From Pseudomonas sp. (GTDB taxonomy: Bacteria; Pseudomonadota; Gammaproteobacteria; Pseudomonadales; Pseudomonadaceae), in contig VMRT01000001.1 of assembly GCA_007713455.1 (NCBI GenBank), forward strand, positions 473,343-537,342: DNA of 64,000 bases, given 5' to 3'. The position numbers and the translations under genes were made by a program. Positions 19,340 through 28,823 of this stretch are shown here, in pieces; the first letter of the stretch is position 1; each line of letters opens with the position of its first letter. The notes under the pieces are model-generated. The model saw nothing but the letters and a program-made list of their open reading frames with translations. It was not told the DNA's origin and searched no databases.

Positions 19340-19576
19340 ATGAACATGCACAAAGTCGCTTTGCAATCTTTCCATCTGCCGAAGGCACTTCGGGCACCCG
19401 CGCCGGGATTGCTGCGACAGGCCTGGCACAAGCTGCAGCGCTGGAGCGAACTGGCACGCCAACGGCGCCAGCTGGCCGCGCTCGGTGACGACATGCTCAA
19501 GGACATCGGCCGCAGCCGTGCCGACATCGAATGGGAAGCGAACCGGCCGTTTTGGGACGACCCTGATCGTCAGTGA
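19340..19576 (+). CDS. DUF1127 domain small protein
   Basis: A 78-residue protein. The C-terminal DUF1127 motif reads RRQLAALGDDMLKDIGRSRADIEWEANRPFW (residues about 46-76). Small DUF1127 proteins are arginine-rich and in some bacteria bind RNA or modulate phosphate and carbon metabolism. The start at 19340 has GGAG at 19327-19330. It ends 7 bp inside the convergent TauE/SafE gene. Confidence 0.85.
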   Translation: MNMHKVALQSFHLPKALRAPAPGLLRQAWHKLQRWSELARQRRQLAALGDDMLKDIGRSRADIEWEANRPFWDDPDRQ

Positions 19577-20325
19577 CCCAGCACCAGCTTTTGAATCCCC
19601 AGCGACAGGCTGACGGTGACCAACATCAGCGCGAACAGGCGCTGCAGCAGACTGCTGTTGAGGTATTGCGCCAGGCGATCACCGGCCAGCACGCCGAAGG
19701 CACCGCCCAGCGCCAGGCCACCGAGCAGCGGTAGCGGTGGCTCGGCATCGGTAAGGTAGAGCAGGAAGCCACCGCCGCTGACGACTGCGATCACCGCCAT
19801 CGATGTGGCCATGGCGCTGAGCAGCGATAGCGAAGTAAACCAGAGCAGCGCCGGGACGATGAGAAAGCCGCCGCCGACACCCATCAGCCCGGAGAGCAGG
19901 CCAACGCCAACGCCGATGCCAAGCAGCGCCAGCTGTCGATCCTCGACGTTCTCCTTGGCCGGCAGCTTGGCGCCGCGCCACATGCGCCAGGCGGACCACA
20001 GCACCAACAGGCAGAAACCGATGATCAGTGCGCGCTCCGGTATGAACTGCCCGAGCCATTGACCGGCAGCGTTGCCCGGCAAGCCGCAGACAGCCAGCAG
20101 CATGACCGGGCGCCAGGCGACCTGGCCGAGCCGCGCCCGCGGAATAGCGCCGATGAGTGCGGACATGGCCACCGCACCGAGGCTGACGCCGATGGCATCA
20201 CGCAATGGCAGGTGCAGGCTGAGTAGCAGGGGCAGGGCGACCAACGAGCCACCGGCGCCGGTGAGGCCAAGCAACAGGCCGAGAATGAGGCCGATGCCCA
20301 GTGCTTCCAGCAGTAGAACGTCCAT
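19570..20325 (-). CDS. TauE/SafE family sulfite or organosulfur exporter
   Basis: A 251-residue integral membrane protein with eight predicted hydrophobic segments in two repeats. The glycine-rich motif LLGLTGAGGSLVALPLLL (N half) recurs as GLLSGLMGVGGGFLIVPALL (C half), diagnostic of TauE/SafE. It moves small anions across the inner membrane. The actual substrate cannot be read from sequence. Confidence 0.88.
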   Translation of the reverse strand: MDVLLLEALGIGLILGLLLGLTGAGGSLVALPLLLSLHLPLRDAIGVSLGAVAMSALIGAIPRARLGQVAWRPVMLLAVCGLPGNAAGQWLGQFIPERALIIGFCLLVLWSAWRMWRGAKLPAKENVEDRQLALLGIGVGVGLLSGLMGVGGGFLIVPALLWFTSLSLLSAMATSMAVIAVVSGGGFLLYLTDAEPPLPLLGGLALGGAFGVLAGDRLAQYLNSSLLQRLFALMLVTVSLSLGIQKLVLGH

Positions 20326-20498
20326 CAGGCAAAGCTGCCGGATGCCAGGGGAATGGTAGGGATCGTATCGGTTTGCATGCGTGCTCCGTCGTCAGCGTTC
20401 CATCGTCCATCGTTGGTACGCTCGCGCTGGCGAGCGTTCCTTGGATGAACGGCGGGTCGCAGCGGTGCCACGCACCCGCCGACGGAGTGTACGGCCTA

Positions 20499-21056
20499 TC
20501 AGCGTGGCAGGGCACGGCTGAGGGTGAAGGCGCCGCGCAGATCGCCCTCGCGAAACCCGCGGGCCTGATCCTGCGGGTAGTGCCGGTCGATCAGCTCCAC
20601 CAGCTCCGGCTTGATCTTTTCGCCGTGACAACCCAGGCAGGCCTCAGCGGTACCGATCGCCTGCATGTAGCGGTACTCGCCTGCCACTATCTCACCATGC
20701 TTGAGCTGTTCGATCGGTTCACCTGCAGCCGAACGCTTGGCGAACTGCTCCAGCACCGAGCGCTCCCAGGTGTCTGGCGCGTTGTCTGGATTGCGCAGCT
20801 TCAGCGCGGTGCGGCCTACCTTCCAGGGCGCCTGGCTATGCTGGCTGGCGATTTCCGGCGCGAGAAGACGGCATGCCTTGACGGCTTCCGCCGGGCCACC
20901 GTCTGCCATCGCCTGCTTGACCGTGCCAAGTAACTGCTGCTGGAACGGGGGAATCAGGCTGGCAGCCTCGCCGCGCAGCTGCTCGGTATCGACGTCAGGC
21001 GCGGCGTGGGCCTGCAATGCAAACCAGCCGAGCGTCAGCAAAGACAGTGATTTCAT
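20499..21056 (-). CDS. exported DUF3365 protein with one c-type heme motif
   Basis: A 185-residue protein. The signal peptide is MKSLSLLTLGWFALQAHA (1-18). The single heme c attachment motif CLGCH lies near residue 140, within the DUF3365 (Tll0287-like) domain, a PAS-like redox or ligand-sensing fold. The start at 21056 is chosen because it begins the signal peptide. The longer reading frame upstream overlaps mnmC and is not coding-like. It may take part in periplasmic redox sensing. Confidence 0.85.
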   Translation of the reverse strand: MKSLSLLTLGWFALQAHAAPDVDTEQLRGEAASLIPPFQQQLLGTVKQAMADGGPAEAVKACRLLAPEIASQHSQAPWKVGRTALKLRNPDNAPDTWERSVLEQFAKRSAAGEPIEQLKHGEIVAGEYRYMQAIGTAEACLGCHGEKIKPELVELIDRHYPQDQARGFREGDLRGAFTLSRALPR

Positions 21057-21160
21057 GATGCCTCCCAGGATGTGAAATATAGTGGGGGGAGTATCCGTGC
21101 GGACGGCGCACGATGCAAGCCACAGCCTGCGGTAGGCAGCGGCTCGGGCATCGGAACGTC

Positions 21161-23143
21161 TCAGGTACCGCGAATCAGCTTGCGTAGCAGGAAACGATTG
21201 GGGTGGCAGGCTTCGGCGACGTCCCGAGGCAGCGGCAACGGTTCGTCGTCCAGCCAGGCGGCCAGCAGCTCGCCGGACAGCGGGGCGCTGATCATTCCGC
21301 GCGAGCCATGTGCAGTATTGACGTACAGCCCGCCGAGCCACGGGCAGGGCGCGTGCAGCGACTGACGGGCGTTCTTGCCCAACGCCGCATAGGTTTCGGC
21401 GAAGGCCTCGGGCTCGGCCAGTGGCCCGATCAGCGGCAGATAGTCCGGGCTGGTACAGCGAAATGCCACGCGCCCGTCCAGCTCCTCGGTACGTTGCGGG
21501 TCCGCCTGCAGACGCTGGTACAGATCCGCGGAAATCTGCTCGAGCATTTCCAGATTCGCCTGGTGTTCGGCGACGCTGGGGGTATCGTCGGTCTGCTGGA
21601 AGTTGAAGCTGGCACCCAGCGTGTGCGTGCCATCTCGGGGTGGCGCGACGTAGCCCTTGGCGCACAGCACGGTGCGCAGCTGGCCGCTCTGGGTGTTCGC
21701 CGGCAGGCAGGAAATCTGCCCGCGAATGCGCTTGAGCGGCAGCCAGGCGCTCTGGCTGAAACGCGCGGCGTCCGCCGCGCCGGTCAGGACCACCACGGGC
21801 GCTTCGGCCAACAATGCTTGGCCGCCGAGCACCTGCCAGGATTGCCCGTTGCGGCGCAGTTCGAGCGCTTCATGATGCCTGTGCAGCTCGATTCCCGGTC
21901 GCCGCAGCAGCCATTGGCATAGCGCCGGTGGGTTGGCCCAGCCGGCTTCGGGGTAGAACAATCCGCCCTCGGCCAGGGCCACTCCGGCCAGCGCCTCAGC
22001 GGCTTCGCGCGACAGCGGATGGACCAGCGAGGCCGGGAAGGCTGCCGCCAGCTCGGCCTGGCGGTCGCGCTCCTTTTCGTCGTAGATCAGTTGCAGTACG
22101 CCGCATGCCTGCCAGTCCTGGCCTGCTTGCAGATTGCTCAGCAACCGGCGCGTGTAGCTGAAGCCGCTGACCACCAGCCGCGACAGTGCGGTGCCGTGGG
22201 CAGAAAGCTTGAGGTAGAGCACGCCTTGCGGGTTGCCCGAGCCTTCCAGCGCCGCCTCGGCGTGGCGCTCGAGGACGGTCACCTTCCAGCCGCGGGCGGC
22301 CAGCGATGCAGCCGTCGCGCAGCCGGCCAGGCCGGCGCCGATGATTACCGCGTGGCGTTCGGCCGTCGTATAGCCCGGGCGAGCGAACCAGGGTTTGTCC
22401 GAAATGCTGCCGTTGGCGGCTCGCAGGCGCCCGCGCAGAATCTCGCGTTTGTGGCCGTAGCCGGGCACCCGCTGCATGTCGAAGCCGGCCTCGATCAGGC
22501 CGCGCCGCACAAAGCCGGCGCTGGTGAACGTGCCCAGCGTTGCGTCGGGCGCGCAAAGCCTGGCCAGCTCGGCGAACAGCATCGGTTGCCACATCTGCGG
22601 ATTCTTCGCCGGGGCAAAGCCGTCGAGGAACCAGGCATCGACCTGCGCATCCAGGCTTGGCAGGCATTCGAGCACGTCGCCGATCAGCAGGGTCAGCACA
22701 ACGCGGCCGCCAGCGAAGACGAAACGCTGATAGCCCGGATTCAGCGCCACGTACTGTTGCAGCAGTTGCTCAGACTGCTCTCGCAGCTCTGGCCACAGGG
22801 CCAGTGCGCGCTGCAGGTCCTCGCGGGTCAGCGGGTGTTTTTCGACGCTGATGAAGTGCAGCCGCGCCTGCGGGTGGGCTACGCGCTCGAACAGATGCCA
22901 TGCACAAAGAAAGTTCAGCCCGGTACCGAAGCCGGTCTCACCAATCACCAGGCGCTGGTTGTCCTGTAGCGCGGCGAAGCGTTGGGGCAGATCGTTCTGC
23001 GTGAGGAACACATGTTCGGTCTCGGCCATGCCGCTGGCGCGGGAGAAGTACACGTCGCCGTACTGGCGGGACTGCGGCAGGCCGTTCTCGTCCCAGTCGA
23101 GTTCGGCATGCTGGAAGGCGTCGGAAGCGGGGTGGTCGTTCAT
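21161..23143 (-). CDS. mnmC: bifunctional tRNA mnm5s2U34 biosynthesis protein MnmC
   Basis: A 660-residue fusion. The N-terminal SAM-dependent methyltransferase (about 1-240) has ETGFGTGLNFL and LDGFAPAKNPQMW. The C-terminal FAD-dependent oxidoreductase (from about 262) begins HAVIIGAGLAGCATAASLAARGWKVTVLE. It removes the carboxymethyl group from cmnm5 and methylates nm5 at wobble U34 of tRNA. It is full length with both domains intact. Confidence 0.95.
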   Translation of the reverse strand: MNDHPASDAFQHAELDWDENGLPQSRQYGDVYFSRASGMAETEHVFLTQNDLPQRFAALQDNQRLVIGETGFGTGLNFLCAWHLFERVAHPQARLHFISVEKHPLTREDLQRALALWPELREQSEQLLQQYVALNPGYQRFVFAGGRVVLTLLIGDVLECLPSLDAQVDAWFLDGFAPAKNPQMWQPMLFAELARLCAPDATLGTFTSAGFVRRGLIEAGFDMQRVPGYGHKREILRGRLRAANGSISDKPWFARPGYTTAERHAVIIGAGLAGCATAASLAARGWKVTVLERHAEAALEGSGNPQGVLYLKLSAHGTALSRLVVSGFSYTRRLLSNLQAGQDWQACGVLQLIYDEKERDRQAELAAAFPASLVHPLSREAAEALAGVALAEGGLFYPEAGWANPPALCQWLLRRPGIELHRHHEALELRRNGQSWQVLGGQALLAEAPVVVLTGAADAARFSQSAWLPLKRIRGQISCLPANTQSGQLRTVLCAKGYVAPPRDGTHTLGASFNFQQTDDTPSVAEHQANLEMLEQISADLYQRLQADPQRTEELDGRVAFRCTSPDYLPLIGPLAEPEAFAETYAALGKNARQSLHAPCPWLGGLYVNTAHGSRGMISAPLSGELLAAWLDDEPLPLPRDVAEACHPNRFLLRKLIRGT

Positions 23144-23214
23144 GCTGGTTCCTGAAAGAACGGTGCAACGCGATGGGCGTCGCCGGGCGCAGATGAGGCA
23201 CCCGGCACGGTCGA

Positions 23215-25971
23215 TCAGCCGTCGACCTGGATTTCCTGCTCCAGGCGGCTGATGGCTGCGTCCAGCTCATCGAGCGCGGCCTCGCTGTCCGGATGGTTCT
23301 GCTTGAGCAGCGTCTCGCTCTGCTGACAGGCGTTGCGCAACTGCGGCACGCCGCAATAACGGGTGGCGCCATGCAGGCGGTGCACGCGCTCGATCAGCGC
23401 CTGGCGATCCCCTGCCTGGCGGGCTTCGCGAATGGTTCGGCGGTCGCCTTCCAGTGACTGCAGCAGCATGCCGAGCATGTCATCGGCAAGATCGGCCTTG
23501 CCTGCCGCCAGGCGCAGGCCTTCTTCCTCATCCAGCACTTTCAGGGTCGGTTCAGCCTGCTGCGGCGGCTCCGCTGCACGCTGCGGCTGGCTGCGCAGGG
23601 CCAAGCCGGTCCACTTCAGCACCACCTGGGCGAGCTGCCGGTCGCTGATGGGTTTGGTCAGGTAGTCGTCCATGCCGCTCTGCAGCAGCGAGCGTTTCTC
23701 GTTTGCCAGTGCATGAGCCGTGAGCGCGATGATCGGTAATGGCGCGCTGTTGTTGGTGTGCTCCCAGTGGCGAATGGCTTCGGTGGCCTGTCGGCCGTCC
23801 ATGCCGGGCATTTGCACGTCCATCAGGATCAGGTCGAACGCATGCTGCTTGACCGCGTCCAGCGCGGCGGGGCCGTTATCCACCGCAACGACTTCGGCGC
23901 CCATATCGCCGAGCAGCGTTTTTACCAGCAGCAGGTTGGCCGGATTGTCATCCACGCAAAGCACACGCGCCGGTCGATCGGGCGCCGCCGCGGTGGGTTC
24001 CGGATAGCTTTGGTTGGGGCGTACCAGCGCCACCAGTACGCGTTGCAGCTTGCGCGTGCAGGCGGGTTTGCCCTGCAGCTGGGTATAGCTGTGGGCTTCC
24101 GGGAGGGCGTCGTGGTAGTGGCCCTGCTCGGTGGTCGGGCACAGCACCACGCATTTGCAGCCGAGCGCCTCGATCTCCATCAGGCGCCTGCTGAGCGCGT
24201 CCGGCTCGATTTCGCGGCCGGTGACGCCGAGCACGGCGAGGTCGATCAGCTGGCTGCCCTGGCGCTGAGCGCTGATGGTTTCCTGCATCTGGTCGAGGGT
24301 ATCGAAGGTATGCACTTCGAGGCCGAGGCTTTCCAGCTGATGCTGCAATGCCTGGCGGGCCAGTGGGTGCTGCTCCAGCAATGCGATCCGCCGGCCCTGC
24401 AAGGCCGGGTGCGGCAGGTCTTCGATGTCATCCCGCGCCTTCGGCAGGCTGAGGCTGATCCAGAACTCGGAGCCTTCGTCGGGGATGCTGTCGACACCGA
24501 TCTCGCCGCCCATCTGCTCGATCAGTCGTTTGGAAATGACCAGTCCAAGGCCGGTACCTCCTGGCTGGCGCGACATGGAGTTGTCCGCCTGACTGAAGGC
24601 CTGGAACAGCGCGCGCAGGTCCTGATCGGTCAGACCGATGCCGGTGTCCTGCACGCTGATGCGCAGCTGGGCGCGATCGGTATTGTCGTCCTCGACCATG
24701 GCGCGGACGGCGATGGTGCCTTCGTTGGTGAACTTGATCGCGTTACTGATCAGATTGGTCAGCACCTGTTTGAGGCGCAGCGGATCGCCCAGCAGCGACA
24801 GCGGCGTGTCGCGATAGACCAGGCTGACCAGCTCCAGATGCTTGGTGTGTGCAGCCGGGGCGAGGATGGTCAGTGTGTCCTCGATCAGATCACGGAGGTT
24901 GAACGGGACACTGTCGAGCACCAGCTTGCCGGCCTCGATCTTGGAGAAGTCGAGTATCTCGTTGATGATTCCGAGCAGGCTGTCGGCGGACTGCTCGATG
25001 GTGCCCAGATAATCCTGCTGGCGCGGAGTGAGGTCGCTTTTCTGCAGCAGCTGGGTGAAGCCGAGGATGCCGTTCAGTGGCGTGCGGATCTCGTGGCTCA
25101 TGTTGGCGAGGAATTCGGATTTGATCCGGCTGGCCTCCAGGGCCTCCTTGCGCGCCAGGTCCAGTTCGATGTTCTGGATCTCGATGGTTTCCAGGTTCTG
25201 CTGCACATCCTCGGTGGCCTGGTCGATGCTCTGCTGCAGTTCTTCACGGGCGCTGAGCAGTGCTTCGGCCATGCGGTTGATGCCGGACGCCAGCTCATCC
25301 ATTTCATGGCTGCCCAACGGCGGCAGGCGGGTTTCCAGATGGCCGTCCTTGAGTTGGGCGACCGCGGCCTTGACGCGCTGCAGCGGCAGGCTGATGGCGC
25401 GGCTCATGCGCAGCGCGAGCAGCGCGGTGATGATCAGCCCCGCGCCGACCAGGAACAGGCTGGTCAGCAGGCTGCGATAGCCGCGCAGCAGGGTGTTGTG
25501 GTGTGACAGTTCCAGCTCCAGCCAGCCGATGAGCTTTTCTTCCGGCCCGCGGGCTTCGTCGGCGAGGTTGAGGTGACGGCTGAGCACCGGCATCAGGATG
25601 CGCGTATGGTCCATGCTGCTGACGCGGGTCAGCCCTTCCGGATCGCCCGGTGGCGGCGGGGTCAGCATTCGCGGGCCGGCGTGTACGCGTTGAACGCGTT
25701 CGGGATCGAGAATGGTCACGGCGCGGACGTCGGCCTGATCCAGCACCTGGGTCAGGATGCGCTGCAGGCGTTTGTCGTAGCCCAGATTCATGGCAGGCGC
25801 GGCCAGTGGCGCCAGCTGCTCGGCGATGAGCTGGCCGCGCTCGTCGAGCTGGTGGCGCATCTCGGACAGCTGCATCCAGGTGAAGTAGGCACCGAGCACC
25901 ACCGCCAGCAAGGTGCTGGGCAGCAGCGTCAGCATCAGCACGCGGCCACGAATTCCTAGGTCTTTCAGCAC
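23215..25971 (-). CDS. gacS: hybrid sensor histidine kinase GacS/BarA
   Basis: A 918-residue membrane kinase. TM1 is about 10-32, then a periplasmic sensor to about 163, TM2 about 165-187, HAMP, a coiled coil, HisKA with NMSHEIRTPLNG (phosphorylated His293), HATPase_c (NLISNAIKFT, GGTGLGLVISKRLIEQMGG), a degenerate receiver, a true receiver (VDDNPANLL ... LILMDVQMPGMDG) and a C-terminal Hpt domain (RVHRLHGATRYCG). It signals to GacA and, through the RsmY/Z RNAs, controls secondary metabolism and biofilm genes. GacA is not in this window. Confidence 0.94.
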   Translation of the reverse strand: MLKDLGIRGRVLMLTLLPSTLLAVVLGAYFTWMQLSEMRHQLDERGQLIAEQLAPLAAPAMNLGYDKRLQRILTQVLDQADVRAVTILDPERVQRVHAGPRMLTPPPPGDPEGLTRVSSMDHTRILMPVLSRHLNLADEARGPEEKLIGWLELELSHHNTLLRGYRSLLTSLFLVGAGLIITALLALRMSRAISLPLQRVKAAVAQLKDGHLETRLPPLGSHEMDELASGINRMAEALLSAREELQQSIDQATEDVQQNLETIEIQNIELDLARKEALEASRIKSEFLANMSHEIRTPLNGILGFTQLLQKSDLTPRQQDYLGTIEQSADSLLGIINEILDFSKIEAGKLVLDSVPFNLRDLIEDTLTILAPAAHTKHLELVSLVYRDTPLSLLGDPLRLKQVLTNLISNAIKFTNEGTIAVRAMVEDDNTDRAQLRISVQDTGIGLTDQDLRALFQAFSQADNSMSRQPGGTGLGLVISKRLIEQMGGEIGVDSIPDEGSEFWISLSLPKARDDIEDLPHPALQGRRIALLEQHPLARQALQHQLESLGLEVHTFDTLDQMQETISAQRQGSQLIDLAVLGVTGREIEPDALSRRLMEIEALGCKCVVLCPTTEQGHYHDALPEAHSYTQLQGKPACTRKLQRVLVALVRPNQSYPEPTAAAPDRPARVLCVDDNPANLLLVKTLLGDMGAEVVAVDNGPAALDAVKQHAFDLILMDVQMPGMDGRQATEAIRHWEHTNNSAPLPIIALTAHALANEKRSLLQSGMDDYLTKPISDRQLAQVVLKWTGLALRSQPQRAAEPPQQAEPTLKVLDEEEGLRLAAGKADLADDMLGMLLQSLEGDRRTIREARQAGDRQALIERVHRLHGATRYCGVPQLRNACQQSETLLKQNHPDSEAALDELDAAISRLEQEIQVDG

Positions 25972-26062
25972 AGTCCGTCCACCGATCCTGATTGCAGCGC
26001 GCTAGTGTAGCGACTCGGCTCGGTGGAATCTGCACGCCAGGTCTAGCCGTGGCGTCGCAGCC

Positions 26063-26689
26063 TCAGTCGAGGCCGCGGATTTCCTTGCCGTTGAAGTCCG
26101 GCAGTTTCCAGTGGAAGGTCATCGCCAGGACGCGGAACAGGAAGCCGCTGCCCAATGCTGCCAGAGTGGCCAGCGTGGTATTGATCTCCAGCCACAGCAT
26201 GCCGACGTAGAAGACACCGGTGAACAGCGCGACGGTGGCGTACAGCTCGCGCTGCAGGACCATCGGCACCTGGTTGCACAACACGTCGCGCATCAGCCCG
26301 CCGAAGATGCCGGTGATCACGCCAGCCAGTACGACGATGGACGGGTGCGCGCCCATGCCCATCGCCACATCGCAACCGATCACGGTGAACGCTACCAGGC
26401 CGAGGCCATCCACCAGCAGGAAGACCATGCGCAGGTGATGCAGGTGGCGCGCGATGAAGCCGGTGACGATCGCCGCGCCGATGGTGAAGGTGAGGTACTC
26501 CGGGTGTGCGATCCAGCCGACCGGGTAGTGGCCGAGCAGTACGTCGCGCGCCGTCCCGCCACCCAGCGCCGTCACCGTGCCGAGCAGGCAGATGCCGAAC
26601 AGGTCCATGCCGCGGCGCATGCCCATGATGGCTCCGGACATGGCTTCAGCCGTGATGGCGATAAGGTAGATGGTGTGCAGCAGTTCCAC
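26063..26689 (-). CDS. trimeric intracellular cation (TRIC) channel family protein
   Basis: A 208-residue membrane protein with about seven segments arranged as two repeats. Glycine motifs ALGGGTARDVLLG and GIFGGLMRDVLCNQVP mark the TRIC/UPF0126 (YadS-like) fold, which forms K+-permeable trimers. It is divergent from argP with 137 bp between starts, so ArgP control is possible. Confidence 0.9.
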   Translation of the reverse strand: MELLHTIYLIAITAEAMSGAIMGMRRGMDLFGICLLGTVTALGGGTARDVLLGHYPVGWIAHPEYLTFTIGAAIVTGFIARHLHHLRMVFLLVDGLGLVAFTVIGCDVAMGMGAHPSIVVLAGVITGIFGGLMRDVLCNQVPMVLQRELYATVALFTGVFYVGMLWLEINTTLATLAALGSGFLFRVLAMTFHWKLPDFNGKEIRGLD

Positions 26690-26826
26690 GACGACTCTCC
26701 GAGGCTACGCTGCCCGCGGTTGGGGCGGGGCAGCTCGATGTGCGCGATTATGGGGCAAGCATGGCGTTATTTGTCGTAGCTAAGTATTTTTAGGCCATAC
26801 AAACATTTTCTTAATCGGCAGGCCGC

Positions 26827-27720
26827 ATGAATCTCGATCCGAAGCAGACCGAAGCGTTTCGCACGGTGATCCGTACTGGCAGCTTCGAACAGGCTGCGCA
26901 GCGCCTGCACCTGACGCCACCGGCGATTTCACAGCGGGTGCGCGCACTGGAGAGTGCGCTGGGCAGCGCCTTGGTTGTGCGCAGTCGACCCTGCCGACCC
27001 ACCGAAACCGGTCAGCGCCTGCTGCAGTACCTCAAACGCGCCACCCTGCTCGAGGCCGATTTGCTGGCGGACCTCGCCGAGCGCAGTGATGCGCCACTGG
27101 TCGTGGTCGCGGCGCTTAATGCCGACAGCCTGGGCACCTGGTTCTTTCCGGCGCTGGCCGAGGTGCTGATCCGCGAGCGGGTCTTGCTCGATCTCACCGT
27201 CGAGGACCAGGATCACACCTACAGCCTGCTGGAGACGGGGCTGGCGATCGGTTGCATCAGCACCGAGCCCAAGCCGATGCGCGGCTGCACGGCCAGCCCG
27301 CTGGGCAGCATGCGTTACCGACTGGTGGCGTCGAGCGAGTTCCGGCAGAAGCATTTTGCCAACGGGCTGACCCGCAACGCCGCGCGCAAGGCGCCTGTGG
27401 TCGCCTACACGCGCAAGGACACCCTGCAGTCGTCGTTCCTGCTGCGCCGCTTCGGGCTGCCGGAGGGCGCCTATCCCTGCCATTTCGTCCCCGGTGCCGA
27501 ACCGCATTTCAGCGCGATTCGCTACGGGCTGGGGTACGGGATGGTGCCGGAACTGTTGCTGCATGATGCGTTGCAGACTGGCGAGGTGGTCGATCTGGCG
27601 GCCGACGAACCGCTGGAAATTGCCCTCTACTGGCATACCTGGAAGGTGCAATCGCCACGTATGGAGCACCTTTCGCGACAGATCATCGAGGCGGCGCCGA
27701 AGATCCTTGCGCGTCCCTAG
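26827..27720 (+). CDS. argP: LysR family regulator ArgP (IciA)
   Basis: A 297-residue LysR protein of the ArgP branch. The helix-turn-helix is GSFEQAAQRLHLTPPAISQRVRALE (about 18-42), followed by ALVVRSRPCRPTETGQRLL, typical of ArgP/IciA. In E. coli it responds to arginine and lysine and drives argO. Here the divergent neighbour is a TRIC channel gene rather than a LysE-type exporter. Confidence 0.88.
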   Translation: MNLDPKQTEAFRTVIRTGSFEQAAQRLHLTPPAISQRVRALESALGSALVVRSRPCRPTETGQRLLQYLKRATLLEADLLADLAERSDAPLVVVAALNADSLGTWFFPALAEVLIRERVLLDLTVEDQDHTYSLLETGLAIGCISTEPKPMRGCTASPLGSMRYRLVASSEFRQKHFANGLTRNAARKAPVVAYTRKDTLQSSFLLRRFGLPEGAYPCHFVPGAEPHFSAIRYGLGYGMVPELLLHDALQTGEVVDLAADEPLEIALYWHTWKVQSPRMEHLSRQIIEAAPKILARP

Positions 27721-27835
27721 CCTGCTCGGAAAGGGGCGGCGGTTGGCCGATGTCATGCCGGTCAGGCAGAGACGGTCTGCCCGTCGTCGAGCGATGCCGG
27801 TATCATGGCGACCTTTCCCGCTGCCGTGCGACGCC

Positions 27836-28738
27836 ATGACTACACACTATCCGACCATTGCCGATTGCATCGGCAACACCCCGCTGGTTCGTCTGCAGCG
27901 GATGCCGGGTAAGACCAGCAACACCATTCTGGTCAAGCTCGAGGGCAACAATCCGGCCGGTTCGGTCAAGGACCGCCCGGCGCTGTCGATGATCAACCGT
28001 GCCGAGATGCGCGGCGACATCCAGCCCGGCGATACCCTGATCGAGGCGACCTCCGGCAATACCGGGATCGCCCTGGCCATGGCGGCGGCGATCAAGGGCT
28101 ACCGGATGGTCCTGATCATGCCGGACAACTCCACCGCCGAGCGCAAGGCGGCGATGACCGCCTATGGCGCCGAGCTGATTCTGGTCAGCAAGGAAGAGGG
28201 CATGGAAGGTGCCCGCGACCTGGCGTTGAAGATGCAGGCTGAAGGTCGCGGCAAGGTGCTCGATCAGTTCGCCAATGGTGACAACCCTGAAGCGCACTAC
28301 AACAGCACGGGGCCGGAGCTCTGGCGGCAGACTCACGGCAGCATCACCCATTTCATCAGCTCCATGGGTACCACCGGAACCATCATGGGCGTCTCGCGCT
28401 ACCTCAAGGAGCAGAACGCCGCGGTGCAGATCGTCGGGCTGCAGCCGATGGAGGGGTCGGCTATCCCCGGCATCCGCCGCTGGCCGCAGGAATACCTGCC
28501 GAAGATCTATCAGGCCGAGCGCGTCGACCGCGTCGTCGACATGTCGCAGGCCGAGGCCGAGCAGGTCATGCGCCGTCTGGCCCGCGAAGAAGGCATCTTC
28601 TGTGGCGTGTCCTCCGGTGGCGCCGTTGCCGCGGCGTTGCGTCTGTCGCAGGAGGTCGAGAACGCGGTGATCGTGGCGATCATCTGCGACCGCGGCGACC
28701 GCTATCTTTCGACCGGTGTGTATGACGCGCCCAATTGA
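27836..28738 (+). CDS. cysM: cysteine synthase B CysM
   Basis: A 300-residue PLP enzyme making cysteine from O-acetylserine and sulfide or thiosulfate. The PLP lysine lies in NPAGSVKDRPA, and the substrate loop is EATSGNTGIALAM. The C-terminus SSGGAVAAALRL fits the CysM branch. The start at 27836 (MTTHYPTIADCIGNTPL) matches the family, although the reading frame is open further upstream inside argP. It is first in the conserved cysM-rlmD-relA-mazG order. Confidence 0.94.
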   Translation: MTTHYPTIADCIGNTPLVRLQRMPGKTSNTILVKLEGNNPAGSVKDRPALSMINRAEMRGDIQPGDTLIEATSGNTGIALAMAAAIKGYRMVLIMPDNSTAERKAAMTAYGAELILVSKEEGMEGARDLALKMQAEGRGKVLDQFANGDNPEAHYNSTGPELWRQTHGSITHFISSMGTTGTIMGVSRYLKEQNAAVQIVGLQPMEGSAIPGIRRWPQEYLPKIYQAERVDRVVDMSQAEAEQVMRRLAREEGIFCGVSSGGAVAAALRLSQEVENAVIVAIICDRGDRYLSTGVYDAPN

Positions 28739-28823
28739 CTCGCGCATCAGCGGCGCGCTCCCACGCGCCGCATTGCGTCGCCCATGACATTTTCAACGAA
28801 CACAACAGCGCAGGTTTCAGCTG

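Noticed and set aside
23758..25506. 582-codon plus-strand frame antisense to gacS
   Set aside because: A shadow of the GC-rich kinase gene. The low-complexity product has no ribosome site or family features.
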